This document shows positions 32,952-41,313 of a DNA stretch of 64,000 bases, in pieces. The notes beneath the pieces are model-generated. The model saw only the letters and a program-made list of their open reading frames with translations, ran no database searches and was not told the origin of the DNA. Numbering within the stretch: position 1 is the stretch's first letter; every line of letters starts with the position of its first letter. This DNA comes from Nakamurella lactea DSM 19367 (GTDB taxonomy: Bacteria; Actinomycetota; Actinomycetes; Mycobacteriales; Nakamurellaceae): positions 124,001 to 188,000 of the forward strand of contig NZ_AUFT01000001.1 in NCBI RefSeq assembly GCF_000426645.1. Reading direction: 5' to 3'. A program made the translations under genes and the position numbers.

Positions 32952-34373
32952 ATGGGCTTGAGTCAGTCTGCGGCGCTTGACGCTGTGCGCAACATTATGC
33001 AGTCCGCTCGAGCCGCTGAACTCCCCCGGCTCGAGCGGATCCATGCTGCGATGCAGCCGATCGGGCCACTCCGGAAGTCTCAGGTTGAGGTTCCGATAGA
33101 TGCGCCGAACGTGATGCGACGTCTCGCAGAGAAGGCCGACACGAACCTGTTGCCGCTGGTGGTGAAGACCTTCTCGCAGGTGTTGAAGATCGACGGCTAC
33201 TACACCGCCTCGTCTCCGGATCGCTCCACTGCATGGAACTACTTCCAGCGCAACCGGATGAATGCCGGACAGACCGGGATCCATCGCTCGGCGCTGCAAT
33301 ACGGCGCGTCGTATGCGACGGTCCTGCCTGGCAGTCAGGGGCCAGTGTCGAAGGGCTACTCGCCGCGTCAGATGACTGCGGTCTATTCGGATCCGACGTG
33401 GGACGAGTGGCCGATGCTGGCACTCGACATCGACGGTCAGATGCTCCGCCTGTTCGACGAAGAGAAGGTCTACTACATCGGCGCGCAGAACCCTGTGCGC
33501 GGTACGTTCCAGGACGACTCCGTACTGGGCGCATCCGCGAATCAGTTCCACTACATCGAGTCCAGGAGTCACGACGCCGGGATCTGCCCGGTTGTTCGGT
33601 GGCGGGATCGGATGTTGCTGGACGGTGAAGAGCAGTTCGGCATCGTTGAGCCGCTGATGACTGTGCAAGCGCGGATCAACGAAACCGTGTTCGGGCAGCT
33701 TGTCGCCCAGTTCTTCGCTGCGTTCAAGCAGAAGTATGTGCTGGGTTGGATTCCGAAGTCTGAGGCCGAAGAGCTTCGGATGGGCGCCTCCGACATCTGG
33801 TACTTCGCGGACGGCAAGTCGGAGGGCATGGAGGTTGGGTCGCTTCCGGAGACGGACCTGACCCGATACATCTCCGCGAAAGAGTCGGCCATGTTGGACA
33901 TGGCCGCTCAGGGTCAGTTGCCCGCGCAGAACTTGGGGATCCCGGCGCTGTCGAACATCTCAGCTGAGACCCTTGCCGCCCTTGAGGCTGGCAAGGAGCG
34001 CGAGGCGGACGAGATCGGGACCAGCTTGGGTGAGTCTTGGGAGCAGTGGTTCCGTCTCTGCTCGCACTTGGATGGCCAGGCCGAGGCTGCCGCGGATTAC
34101 ACGTCCGAGGTCCGCTGGAAGGACGCCACCGCCCGTTCGTTCGCCCAGACTGTCGATGGTCTCGGAAAGTTGGCGCAGATGCTTGGCCTGCCGTCGGAGA
34201 TCCTGTGGGAGAAGGTTCCGACCCTCACGACTCAGGACATCGAGCGCGCGAAGGTCATTCGGACCCGCGAGCAGGCCCGACAAGGCTTGGCTGGACTCGG
34301 GTTTGCTGCCGGTGCCGCTCGGCAGGATCCGACCGTTCAGCAGGCGGTGAACCAGCGTGCCGACGCTGGCTGA
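32952..34373 (+). CDS. Portal protein (SPP1 gp6-like)
   Basis: 473 residues from ATG 32952, with AGGGGGTAGG upstream. Features of portal proteins: NVMRRLAEKADTNLLPLVV near the N-terminus, DRSTAWNYFQRNRMNAGQTGIHRSALQYG, PVVRWRDRM, and the stem/crown helices around INETVFGQLVAQFFAAFKQ and ISAETLAALEAGKEREADE. Twelve copies form the ring through which DNA enters and leaves the head. The last 17 nt overlap the next gene. Confidence 0.9.
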   Translation: MGLSQSAALDAVRNIMQSARAAELPRLERIHAAMQPIGPLRKSQVEVPIDAPNVMRRLAEKADTNLLPLVVKTFSQVLKIDGYYTASSPDRSTAWNYFQRNRMNAGQTGIHRSALQYGASYATVLPGSQGPVSKGYSPRQMTAVYSDPTWDEWPMLALDIDGQMLRLFDEEKVYYIGAQNPVRGTFQDDSVLGASANQFHYIESRSHDAGICPVVRWRDRMLLDGEEQFGIVEPLMTVQARINETVFGQLVAQFFAAFKQKYVLGWIPKSEAEELRMGASDIWYFADGKSEGMEVGSLPETDLTRYISAKESAMLDMAAQGQLPAQNLGIPALSNISAETLAALEAGKEREADEIGTSLGESWEQWFRLCSHLDGQAEAAADYTSEVRWKDATARSFAQTVDGLGKLAQMLGLPSEILWEKVPTLTTQDIERAKVIRTREQARQGLAGLGFAAGAARQDPTVQQAVNQRADAG

Positions 34374-35085
34374 CGTTCAAGGGTTCCAGTCGTCACTCGA
34401 TGACGTTTCGTCTGCATCGCTTGCGGAGTTCCTGGCGGTCTGGCGGGTGTTGGATCTCGGGAACGCGGCTGCGGCTACGGGCGCGATTCGCGAAGCTATT
34501 GCGGCCCTGATCGAGCAGTACGGCCCGATGTCCGCGGAGCTTGGCGCGCAATGGTTCGACGATCTGCGGGTTCAGGCTGGGCAGTCGGTCAGGTATGAGG
34601 CGCGGCTGTCGAAAGTCGTGATCACCGACGCCTTGCAATCTCGGATCGGTTGGTCGGCGTACCCGCTGTTCCTCGAGCAGCCGAACGCTCAGCAGGCCCT
34701 TTCACGGTTTACGGCAACACTTCAGCAGGAAGTGACGGAGCCGGCGAAGGAAACCGTCGAGGTCAACGTGGAGCGGGATCCGGCGCGGCCACGGTGGGCG
34801 CGTCACGCTTCGGCGAACGCGTGCGCATGGTGTGCGCTGCTGGCGACCCGCGGCCCGGTGTATAGGTCGGAGACGTCGGCTGGCGGCGGGAAGAAGTACC
34901 ACCCGCACTGCCATTGTGTGCCGGTCGCCGTGTGGTCGAACCAAACGTTCGAGCCTGCACCGTGGGTCGCCGACTGGGACAAGGGCTATCGGGCCGCGCG
35001 GAAGAAGTTGGACACCAAGGATTCCGCAGCGGTCCCGTCCAAGGCGATCCTCGCTGAGATGCGTACCTCTCTCGGCCTGAAGTAG
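34357..35085 (+). CDS. MuF-like minor capsid (head morphogenesis) protein
   Basis: 242 residues from GTG 34357. The C-terminal half carries the MuF-type signature ASANACAWCALLATRGPVYRS followed by KYHPHCHCVPVAVW, with conserved Cys and His. Such proteins sit inside the capsid near the portal and may be ejected with the DNA. The position directly after the portal gene is standard. Confidence 0.85.
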   Translation: MPTLADVQGFQSSLDDVSSASLAEFLAVWRVLDLGNAAAATGAIREAIAALIEQYGPMSAELGAQWFDDLRVQAGQSVRYEARLSKVVITDALQSRIGWSAYPLFLEQPNAQQALSRFTATLQQEVTEPAKETVEVNVERDPARPRWARHASANACAWCALLATRGPVYRSETSAGGGKKYHPHCHCVPVAVWSNQTFEPAPWVADWDKGYRAARKKLDTKDSAAVPSKAILAEMRTSLGLK

Positions 35086-35148
35086 AAACTTCCCGTCCTG
35101 GTGGCGGAAGAGCAGTACCCCATCACTCAGCCCCAGGAGGGCACACCA

Positions 35149-35718
35149 ATGCCGGAAGACGTGTCGCAGAACGCAGTGCCAGCAGCGCCGGAAGTTCAGC
35201 CGGAACCAGCCGCCCCGGAGGCGACTGCGACCGAGCCTGCTCCGACCGGTGATCTCTCGCAGCTCCCCGAGTGGGTGCGCGCCGAACTGACGAAGGTTCG
35301 AAACGAGGCCGCCAACTACCGGACCAAGCTGCGAGAGGCCGAACCGCTTGCCCAGAAGGCTCGCGAGTTGGAAGAGGCACAGAAGACCGAAGTTCAGAAG
35401 CTCGCGGAAGCCCGCACAGCTGCCGAGGCTCGCGCCGAAGCCGCCGTGTCGGAAGCTCTCCGTCTGCGCATCGCCGTCAGGCACGGCATCGCGGAAGCCG
35501 ACTTCGATCTTCTCGGATCCGGCACGGAGGAACAGATCGAGGCCAGGGCGAAGCGGATCGCTGAGCTTGCAACCGCATCGGCTCCCAGCACCACCACGAC
35601 CCCACCGCCGTCCGACAGGCCCGTCGAGCAGTTGCGCCCCGGCGCGACGCCGACGGATGTGCCCTTGGGGCAACAGGACAGCTATCCGGCGCACTGGCTA
35701 CCAGGGCGCACCGAATGA
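35149..35718 (+). CDS. Capsid scaffolding protein
   Basis: 189 residues from ATG 35149, which has AGGAGG 8 nt upstream; an upstream GTG at 35101 has none. An acidic Pro/Glu-rich N-terminus, a long heptad-like helix (PEWVRAELTKVRNEAANYRTKL..., repeated Ala/Glu), and a short C-terminal segment are typical of scaffolds removed before maturation. No protease motif is visible. Confidence 0.82.
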   Translation: MPEDVSQNAVPAAPEVQPEPAAPEATATEPAPTGDLSQLPEWVRAELTKVRNEAANYRTKLREAEPLAQKARELEEAQKTEVQKLAEARTAAEARAEAAVSEALRLRIAVRHGIAEADFDLLGSGTEEQIEARAKRIAELATASAPSTTTTPPPSDRPVEQLRPGATPTDVPLGQQDSYPAHWLPGRTE

Positions 35719-35730
35719 AAGGAATGAACA

Positions 35731-36111
35731 GTGGCGAATGAAGCAATTCCCCTGTTCCGGCCGGGATCTGACGTAACCGTTCAGACCACCGCTGCCGTGA
35801 CCGGCAAGACCTTCCTCGGCGTCTCTGGCGCTCGGGACACCACCACCGGACTTGTGAAGGTGGCCCCCGCAACCGCGGCCGGCGCCGTCTTCGGAGTCGC
35901 CGCGTACGACGCGGCCTCGGGCGCTCGCGTCCCGTCGATCTCCGGCCCCGGAACCATCCTCTTCGTGACCGCTGGCGGCACCATCGCTGCTGGCGCACAG
36001 GTCGAGGTCGGCTCCGGCGCCAAGGCGGTCACCCTGGCCAGCGGGATCGCTGTCGGTCAGGCCCTCGAAGCAGGCGCGGCGAACGCCGACGTCCTGATCA
36101 AGCTCTACTAA
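35731..36111 (+). CDS. Capsid decoration/stabilisation protein (DUF2190-like)
   Basis: 126 residues from GTG 35731, with AAAGGAA upstream. A Gly/Ala/Val-rich beta protein (GKTFLGVSGARDTTTGLVKV, AAGAQVEVGSGAKAVTLASG), the pattern of small capsid-decorating proteins of the DUF2190 type. It lies between scaffold and major capsid genes. Confidence 0.7.
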   Translation: MANEAIPLFRPGSDVTVQTTAAVTGKTFLGVSGARDTTTGLVKVAPATAAGAVFGVAAYDAASGARVPSISGPGTILFVTAGGTIAAGAQVEVGSGAKAVTLASGIAVGQALEAGAANADVLIKLY

Positions 36112-36124
36112 GGAGGGCTGAACA

Positions 36125-37024
36125 ATGGCACAGAACCCCGTTTCTTACCCGCTCGGCGCTCCCGTCGTCAGTGGCACCGAGATCACTCTCGACACCATGC
36201 TGAACGAGCCGACCCGGATCACCCGCTACCTGTCGGATCTGACCCTGCGGAAGATGTTCTCGCAGCGGATCTTCTCCAACGGCGGCAGCGTTTCCGGCGG
36301 CGCGGTCATCTACGACCAGCTGACCGCGAACGATCTGTTCACCGACCGCGACGTGCAGAACGTCGAGCCGGGTGCAGAGTTCCCGATCGTCACCTCGAGC
36401 CGCGCAACGTCGAAGGTTGCCCAGGTCGAGAAGTTCGGTGGCAAGTTCTTCGTCACCGACGAGGCTCGGGACCGCAATGACCCGCTGGCCCTCCGGATTG
36501 GTGCGCAGAAGTTGGCGAACACCATCCAGCGCAAGACCGATGGTCGCGCCCTGGCTGTCCTGAACGCCGCGGTGACCGAGTTCTCGCAGACCGCCACCGG
36601 CACCAACTGGGCCACTGCCCTGTCGACCGCGGCCGGTTCGATGACCAAGGCCATCGAGCCCGCGGCGGACTTCGCGAAGGTGCAGCTGTCCGCTGACACC
36701 GACGAGCTGGGGGTTGAGTACAACCTGTGGATCGTCAACCCGGCGCAATACTCGAACCTGGTGCAGTTCTACGGCGCCAGCAACCTGAGTGCCGTGCTGT
36801 CGGCCAACGGGATCGAGATGATCCCGACCAACCGGCAGACCGCCGGTGAGGCCCTGGTCGTCGAGGCTGGGCAGGTTGGTGAGATGCGATTCGAGAAGTC
36901 GCTGAGCACCGAGACCTGGCGCGAGCAGGCCACGGAGCGGACCTGGGTTCAGTCCAGCGTGCGCCCTGTGTTCGTCGTGACGAACCCGTACTCCGTCATC
37001 AAGGTCACCGGCCTCGCAGGCTGA
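36125..37024 (+). CDS. Major capsid protein (HK97 fold)
   Basis: 299 residues from ATG 36125, with AGGAGGGCTG upstream. LDTMLNEPTRITRYLSDLTLRKMFSQRIF is the N-terminal arm; FGGKFFVTDEARDRNDP and VQSSVRPVFVVTNPYSVIKVTGLA are typical of actinobacteriophage capsid proteins with the HK97 fold. No delta domain or prohead protease is apparent, consistent with the separate scaffold gene. Confidence 0.9.
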   Translation: MAQNPVSYPLGAPVVSGTEITLDTMLNEPTRITRYLSDLTLRKMFSQRIFSNGGSVSGGAVIYDQLTANDLFTDRDVQNVEPGAEFPIVTSSRATSKVAQVEKFGGKFFVTDEARDRNDPLALRIGAQKLANTIQRKTDGRALAVLNAAVTEFSQTATGTNWATALSTAAGSMTKAIEPAADFAKVQLSADTDELGVEYNLWIVNPAQYSNLVQFYGASNLSAVLSANGIEMIPTNRQTAGEALVVEAGQVGEMRFEKSLSTETWREQATERTWVQSSVRPVFVVTNPYSVIKVTGLAG

Positions 37025-37302
37025 TGGCTTCTCGGAACGAGCGCACCGTCCGGGCGAAGGTGGTCACCTACCTGAGCCCGGACGGGCACCGCACGGCAAT
37101 TCGCGGTGACGTGATCACGCTGGCCGCCGGGGATCTTGCCCGATTCGACCAGGCGGAGGTCGCGGCCGGTTATCCGTCGCTCGAATCCGAGACTGATGCG
37201 AGGGAGGTGTCCGGTGGCGATAGCTCAACCGGAGGAAGTCGCCCGGCGGCTGGGTCGCGAGTTCAGCGCAAGCGAAACGGATCAGGCCGGCGCTCTTCTT
37301 GA
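37024..37302 (+). CDS. Small head protein/connector candidate
   Basis: 92 residues starting in a TGATG overlap with the capsid gene. The first ~60 residues are a plausible small domain (VRAKVVTYLSPDGHRTAIRGDVITL). The rest is Gly/Ser/Arg-rich and overlaps the next gene by 89 nt in another frame, an unusually long overlap. Similar short proteins follow the capsid gene in related phages. Confidence 0.6.
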   Translation: MASRNERTVRAKVVTYLSPDGHRTAIRGDVITLAAGDLARFDQAEVAAGYPSLESETDAREVSGGDSSTGGSRPAAGSRVQRKRNGSGRRSS

Positions 37303-37594
37303 TGACATCGAGTTGGAGATATCCCTGCGCGTGCCGGACTTCGCTTCTCGGCTGACGAACGACGTCGCATTCGCGGAAGTGGTGGGTCTGCTCGAGGTCC
37401 GCGCGGTTCGGCGCGTGATGTTGAATCCGCTCGGTGTTCGGCAGCGCTCGGATTCGGTTGATGACCACACGGAGTCGGAGACGCTAGACCCGTCGATCGC
37501 CTCGAGTGGTCTGTATCTGACGGATGCGGAGTGGGCCATGCTGATCCCGGGGCAAACTGCCGGGACGGTGCAGGGCTCGGGCGGGTACGCATGA
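37214..37594 (+). CDS. Head-tail connector (adaptor) protein
   Basis: 126 residues from GTG 37214, with GGGAGG 6 nt upstream. QPEEVARRLGREFSASETDQAGALLDDIELEISLRVP is the helical start of phage head-tail adaptors (HK97 gp6/SPP1 gp15 type), followed by VVGLLEVRAVRRVMLNPLG and an extended C-terminal arm. It docks on the portal. Confidence 0.8.
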   Translation: MAIAQPEEVARRLGREFSASETDQAGALLDDIELEISLRVPDFASRLTNDVAFAEVVGLLEVRAVRRVMLNPLGVRQRSDSVDDHTESETLDPSIASSGLYLTDAEWAMLIPGQTAGTVQGSGGYA

Positions 37595-38013
37595 ACCCGG
37601 ACCGCCTTGCCGGGGTGCTGGCCAGGGGACGCGATCACGCGAACGCGCTCATGCAGGACTCCTGCACCATCACCATCCCGGGCGAGGGTGAAGGCACATA
37701 CGACCCGGGCACGAACACGACGATCCCACCGGATCCGACCGTGATCTACGACGGCAGGTGTCGGATCCAACTGTCCCAGCCAGTGTCCGATCGCCCGCTC
37801 GTTGCGGTTGATCAGAAGACGGTCGTGTCGCACGTGATCTCGATTCCGGTGGGTTCGCCGACTGTGCCGAGAATGGCCCTGATCACGATCACGGCGAGCA
37901 CTCACGATCCGGCGAATATTGGCCGCCAGTTCACGGTGCGTTCGCGGTTGTCGAAGACTCACGCTACGGCTGAGCGGTTGCAGGCAGACGAGTTGCAGTT
38001 GGAGGCGCCGTGA
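37591..38013 (+). CDS. Head-closure protein (DUF6093-like)
   Basis: 140 residues from ATG 37591 (ATGA overlap). A beta-barrel type pattern: QDSCTITIPGEGEGTYDPG, YDGRCRIQLSQP, SIPVGSPTVPRMALITIT. It matches the arrangement of actinobacteriophage head-closure/stopper proteins placed after the adaptor. Confidence 0.72.
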   Translation: MNPDRLAGVLARGRDHANALMQDSCTITIPGEGEGTYDPGTNTTIPPDPTVIYDGRCRIQLSQPVSDRPLVAVDQKTVVSHVISIPVGSPTVPRMALITITASTHDPANIGRQFTVRSRLSKTHATAERLQADELQLEAP

Positions 38014-38387
38014 TCACGGTTACTGGCCTCAATGAGCTGATCTCGGATCTGCGTGCGGCTCCGGCGAGGCTTGAGTCTCAGGCGAGGCGGAACGTATCGA
38101 AGACCGCCCTTGAGGTGAAGAAGGGCGCTCAGGCTCGGGTTCGTGCTGCTACTCCTGGCGCGTCTCACCTGCCGCACTATGCCCGCTCGATCGACTATGA
38201 CCTGCTTGATGGCGGGTTGGCGGCCGAGGTTGGTCCGAATCCCGACAAGATTCAGGGCCAGTTCGGCGTGGGTGTCGAGTTCGGTTCGGCTCGTACGGCC
38301 CCGATCTCGCACATGTTGCCGTCGGCGGATGAGCAGTGGGCGAAGTATGTGGCTGGCATGGATCAAGCTGCGGCGGATTCGCTGTGA
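38010..38387 (+). CDS. HK97 gp10-like tail completion protein
   Basis: 125 residues from GTG 38010. GLNELISDLRAAPARLESQARRNVSKTALEVKKGAQARVRAATP followed by GVGVEFGSARTAPISHMLPS is the gp10 family layout. It joins head and tail together with the neighbouring proteins. Confidence 0.82.
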   Translation: MITVTGLNELISDLRAAPARLESQARRNVSKTALEVKKGAQARVRAATPGASHLPHYARSIDYDLLDGGLAAEVGPNPDKIQGQFGVGVEFGSARTAPISHMLPSADEQWAKYVAGMDQAAADSL

Positions 38388-38794
38388 CGACGGTCCAGGA
38401 GGCGTTCATTGCGGTTGTGAAGGCTGCTGTTCCGGCGGGTGTGAAGGTCTTTGACTCGATCGTCACCGGGAACACCACGGCCCAGTATGTGGCGGTGTAC
38501 CCGGATAACGGGGATCGCACGCAGGGCGCGGCGCAGGGGTTCAACGACGGCAAGTTCCGTTTCCAGATCACGTCTGTTGCTTCCGGTTCCGTCCAGCTGG
38601 GCCAGGAGCTCCGGGGCCTGCGTAAGCGCGTGTCTGATGCGCTGATCGGTGTGCGGCTCGTGGCTGACGGCTGGTTGTGTGGCCCGGTTGAGTCGGACTT
38701 CTCGAACAAGCCGCTTGCTGACGAGTCCGCATTGCCGACTCCGACGGTGTATGGCACCGACGGCTTCGTGTTGCTCGCCGATCGCCTGACCTGA
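38384..38794 (+). CDS. Tail terminator protein
   Basis: 136 residues from GTG 38384. AFIAVVKAAVPAGVKVFDSIVTG and a central beta sheet with FRFQITSVASGSVQLGQELRGLRKRVSDAL fit the tail-terminator (gpU-like) fold. It caps the tail tube after the length set by the tape measure. Confidence 0.75.
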   Translation: MTTVQEAFIAVVKAAVPAGVKVFDSIVTGNTTAQYVAVYPDNGDRTQGAAQGFNDGKFRFQITSVASGSVQLGQELRGLRKRVSDALIGVRLVADGWLCGPVESDFSNKPLADESALPTPTVYGTDGFVLLADRLT

Positions 38795-38859
38795 CCCACC
38801 TCCTGTCTGCCCGCGCCGGTTCGGTGTCGGGCCAATTGTCATGCCCGAAAGGGGATCTG

Positions 38860-39075
38860 ATGCCAGTCATCCGATACCGCAAGCCCAATGCGAAGTCCTG
38901 GGCGACTGTCGCTCAGATCAGGGCGAATCTTGCTGCCGCCGAGGCAGCAGCCAAGGCGAATGCCTCGGTGGCAGTTCCGCAGGTGCGCACCACTCCTCCG
39001 GCCACTGAGGCCACCACCGAAGCGGAGCAGAAGCCCGCCACCCCCAAGGAGAACACTCATGGCACGTCTCGTTGA
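38860..39075 (+). CDS. Small hypothetical protein before the major tail gene
   Basis: 71 residues from ATG 38860, with AAAGGGG upstream. Ala-rich, with a Pro/Thr-rich end; it overlaps the next start by 17 nt. Function unknown. Confidence 0.6.
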   Translation: MPVIRYRKPNAKSWATVAQIRANLAAAEAAAKANASVAVPQVRTTPPATEATTEAEQKPATPKENTHGTSR

Positions 39076-39571
39076 CTCCGAAGTCACCAAGCTGGTCTGG
39101 TTGGCCGGCGACGCAACTGTCATCGCCGACATCAAGGCCCCGACGGTCACTGAGCTGACCGCCGCCGTCGACATCACCTGCTACGTCCTGAAGAACTACG
39201 AAGTTCGCGCGGACGCTTCCGACACCACCGACGAATCGGCCGTGTGCGACTCGGCTGCCGGTGCGGTCCCGACCCGGAAGAAGTACACCGGCAACCTGCC
39301 GCTGTTCCGCGACTTCGCGTCGACTGGACTGCCGGACACCACGGACCTGCTGGCCGTGTTCCACGAGGACTACCCGCAGGGGTACTTCATTCGCCGGGTG
39401 GGCAAGCCGCAGGAGACCGCGTTTGCCGCGACGGATGTCCTGGACATCTACCACTTCTCGGGCGACGTTCCGCAGATCCAGGGTGGCACCGGTGAGGGCT
39501 TCCTGAAGATGACCGTGCCGCTGCTGCCGACCGGCAAATTCACCACGAAGGCCGTCGTCGCTGGCCCGTGA
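39059..39571 (+). CDS. Major tail protein
   Basis: 170 residues from ATG 39059, with AAGGAGA upstream. APTVTELTAAVDITCYVLKNYEVRAD, the central RKKYTGNLPLFRDF and GYFIRRVGKPQETAFAATDVLDIYHF are typical of siphovirus tail-tube subunits of actinobacteriophages. Hexamers stack to form the tube. Confidence 0.85.
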   Translation: MARLVDSEVTKLVWLAGDATVIADIKAPTVTELTAAVDITCYVLKNYEVRADASDTTDESAVCDSAAGAVPTRKKYTGNLPLFRDFASTGLPDTTDLLAVFHEDYPQGYFIRRVGKPQETAFAATDVLDIYHFSGDVPQIQGGTGEGFLKMTVPLLPTGKFTTKAVVAGP

Positions 39572-39663
39572 TCTGACTCCGCCTGGCCCGGGGCGTGTTT
39601 GAGGCGTCCCGGGCCGGGTGGCTCCACGTAGTTCCGTTGTTCCGTCTTACCGAAGGAGATACC

Positions 39664-40047
39664 GTGGCTGATACCACGCACTACGTCCGCGCCAGGAAGG
39701 CCCTCGAAGGTCTGCCAGGCGGCAAGGACTCCGCTGCTCTCGATGCGTCCCTTGCGGTTTCGACTGCAACCCGCGAGGTCACTGCTGCGATCATCGCGCA
39801 GACCCGGGCGGTTGAGACCAAGCTGCACGACATCGCTTCCGCGCTTGAGCCCGATGCTGGGCTCGTGCGGTTCCAGTCGCCCAGCGGTAACGCTGACGTC
39901 TGGATCTCCCCCAGTCACGTCGTGGCCGTTGGGCAGGGCGTCAACACCTCGAACGAGGCCACCGTCTTCACGAGTCTGGCCGCCGCTCCGATGCTTGTGC
40001 AGGGTTCGCCCGCCGACGTCGCCGCCAAGCTGGGAGTGTCGGCATGA
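39664..40047 (+). CDS. Hypothetical protein between tail tube and chaperone genes
   Basis: 127 residues from GTG 39664, with AAGGAGATACC upstream. Helical N-terminal half (AALDASLAVSTATREVTAAIIAQTRAVETKLHDIASAL), beta-rich C-terminal half. Probably structural or assembly-related by position. Confidence 0.6.
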   Translation: MADTTHYVRARKALEGLPGGKDSAALDASLAVSTATREVTAAIIAQTRAVETKLHDIASALEPDAGLVRFQSPSGNADVWISPSHVVAVGQGVNTSNEATVFTSLAAAPMLVQGSPADVAAKLGVSA

Positions 40048-40439
40048 GCGAGAGACTGCTGATCGTCAGTCTGTTGACGGCGCTGAATATCGACCCGTTC
40101 CGAGTCGCCCAGAAGGGCTGGACCGTCACCGAAATCGGCGACGGAGAAGCCATCGTCTACTACGACGAGTTTGACCTGGACAAGTTCGGCAAGCGAGTCC
40201 TGGTGGAGAACAAGGACGGCTCTGTGAGTTTCGCCAGGACACGGAAGACCTTCACTGTCACGGCGAGCACGCCTCGACCCGACACTGGGCCGGACGTCTG
40301 GTCGCACATACCCAACATCATGGCCAAGAGCCTGGAGGGTCAGCAGGTGACCTTGAAGGTCGGCGACGAGCAGATCCGCGCCATCGTCAAGGACGAGATC
40401 GGCCGGGCCGCCATGGTCGCGAAGGGTGCGAAGCGATGA
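40044..40439 (+). CDS. Hypothetical tail-region protein
   Basis: 131 residues from ATG 40044, coupled on both sides by ATGA. Begins with a short helix, then beta-rich sequence (GWTVTEIGDGEAIVYYDEF). Function unknown. Confidence 0.55.
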   Translation: MSERLLIVSLLTALNIDPFRVAQKGWTVTEIGDGEAIVYYDEFDLDKFGKRVLVENKDGSVSFARTRKTFTVTASTPRPDTGPDVWSHIPNIMAKSLEGQQVTLKVGDEQIRAIVKDEIGRAAMVAKGAKR

Positions 40440-41008
40440 CCACCCCGGAGGCGAAGGTCGACGCGAAGTCATTCGACCTGGACGCATTCCTGGGCAACTT
40501 CACCGCGCCGAACTGGAAAGTTCGCATCCCGACCCGGGGTGATCTGCTGGTGGAGATCGAACGTCTCCGTGTCGAGATCGCCGCCATTGAGGCCGCAGAG
40601 TCCGGCGACGAAGCCGTTGGTGATGGTCGCTCGAAGACGAAGCTGATCACCGAGCACAACAAGCTCGTCGACCAGTTCGAGGCCGAGAATGTGGAGTTCA
40701 CGTTCCGCCCCACGAACATCGACGATCACATCACCGCCCGCGCCAACGCCCAAGCCGACGGACTGGATCTGTCCGCCGAGGGATCCGCAGAGAGGCTGCT
40801 GCCCTATCAGTGGGCCGTCGCATGCGTCGAGCCGGCCGGGATCACCGCGCAGGCATTCATCGCGCTCCGTGAACGTGTCGGTGACGCGGCCCTCGGGATC
40901 CTCCACGCCATGTGGCTCAAGGCCAACAACGGCGGTGGTCTGATCGAGGCCCCTTTCTCGCCGAAGTCCTTGCCTACCCCCACAACCGCGGCGCGGTCCA
41001 GAAGGTAA
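40436..41008 (+). CDS. Tail assembly chaperone (gpG-like)
   Basis: 190 residues from ATG 40436. FDLDAFLGNFTAPNWKVRIPTRGDLLVEIERL and the helical remainder fit the first tail chaperone of siphoviruses, which coats the tape measure during tail assembly. Near its end it carries the heptamer C-CCT-TTC (40951-40957) in the zero frame, where a -1 shift would extend it into the frame ending at 41295. The unshifted product is more abundant in phages of this kind. Confidence 0.85.
   Translation: MTTPEAKVDAKSFDLDAFLGNFTAPNWKVRIPTRGDLLVEIERLRVEIAAIEAAESGDEAVGDGRSKTKLITEHNKLVDQFEAENVEFTFRPTNIDDHITARANAQADGLDLSAEGSAERLLPYQWAVACVEPAGITAQAFIALRERVGDAALGILHAMWLKANNGGGLIEAPFSPKSLPTPTTAARSRR
40951..40957 (+). 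promoter_or_regulatory. -1 programmed ribosomal frameshift slippery site
   Basis: CCCTTTC read as C-CCT-TTC fits the X-XXY-YYZ rule. It is in the zero frame of the upstream chaperone, 51 nt before its stop, and the -1 frame is open from here to 41295. Confidence 0.8.
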
Positions 41009-41295
41009 GGGCTGCCCTGCGCGCCGGTCGTTCCCCGCTCGTCTACTGGACGGGCCGGAACGAATGGAACGCTCGGGCCGACATGATCAACCTGGCGCTG
41101 ATCATGTACGACGACTCGCTGTGCGGGTCGTGTGGGCAATCTGCGATTCACGCATTCAATCCCCGCAACTCCGGCGAGTTCGAGATCGCTGACGACACGG
41201 TGTGTCTCGGCTGCGAAGTGATGGAGCAGCACGGCGACGTGAAGAACCCTGCTGGCACGAAGGTCTACGTGCAAAACCACCTGAGTGACGACTGA
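40957..41295 (+). CDS. Frameshift extension of the tail chaperone (gpT-like part of gpGT)
   Basis: No independent start or ribosome binding site is convincing, and the frame is -1 relative to the upstream gene. Reading 40436-40957 and then 40957-41295 gives a 286-residue fusion. The extension begins LAEVLAYPHNRGAVQKVRAAL and has a C-terminal zinc-like part (CGSCGQSAIHAF, CLGCEVMEQHG). Tail chaperone pairs made by frameshift are almost universal in siphoviruses. Confidence 0.85.
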   Translation, partial: LAEVLAYPHNRGAVQKVRAALRAGRSPLVYWTGRNEWNARADMINLALIMYDDSLCGSCGQSAIHAFNPRNSGEFEIADDTVCLGCEVMEQHGDVKNPAGTKVYVQNHLSDD

Positions 41296-41313
41296 TTTGG
41301 GGAGGTGCTGACC

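Noticed and set aside
30714-33668. 984-codon open frame on the minus strand
   Set aside because: It is antisense to both terminase and portal genes, has Arg/Leu/Pro-rich composition typical of high-GC shadow frames and no ribosome binding site.
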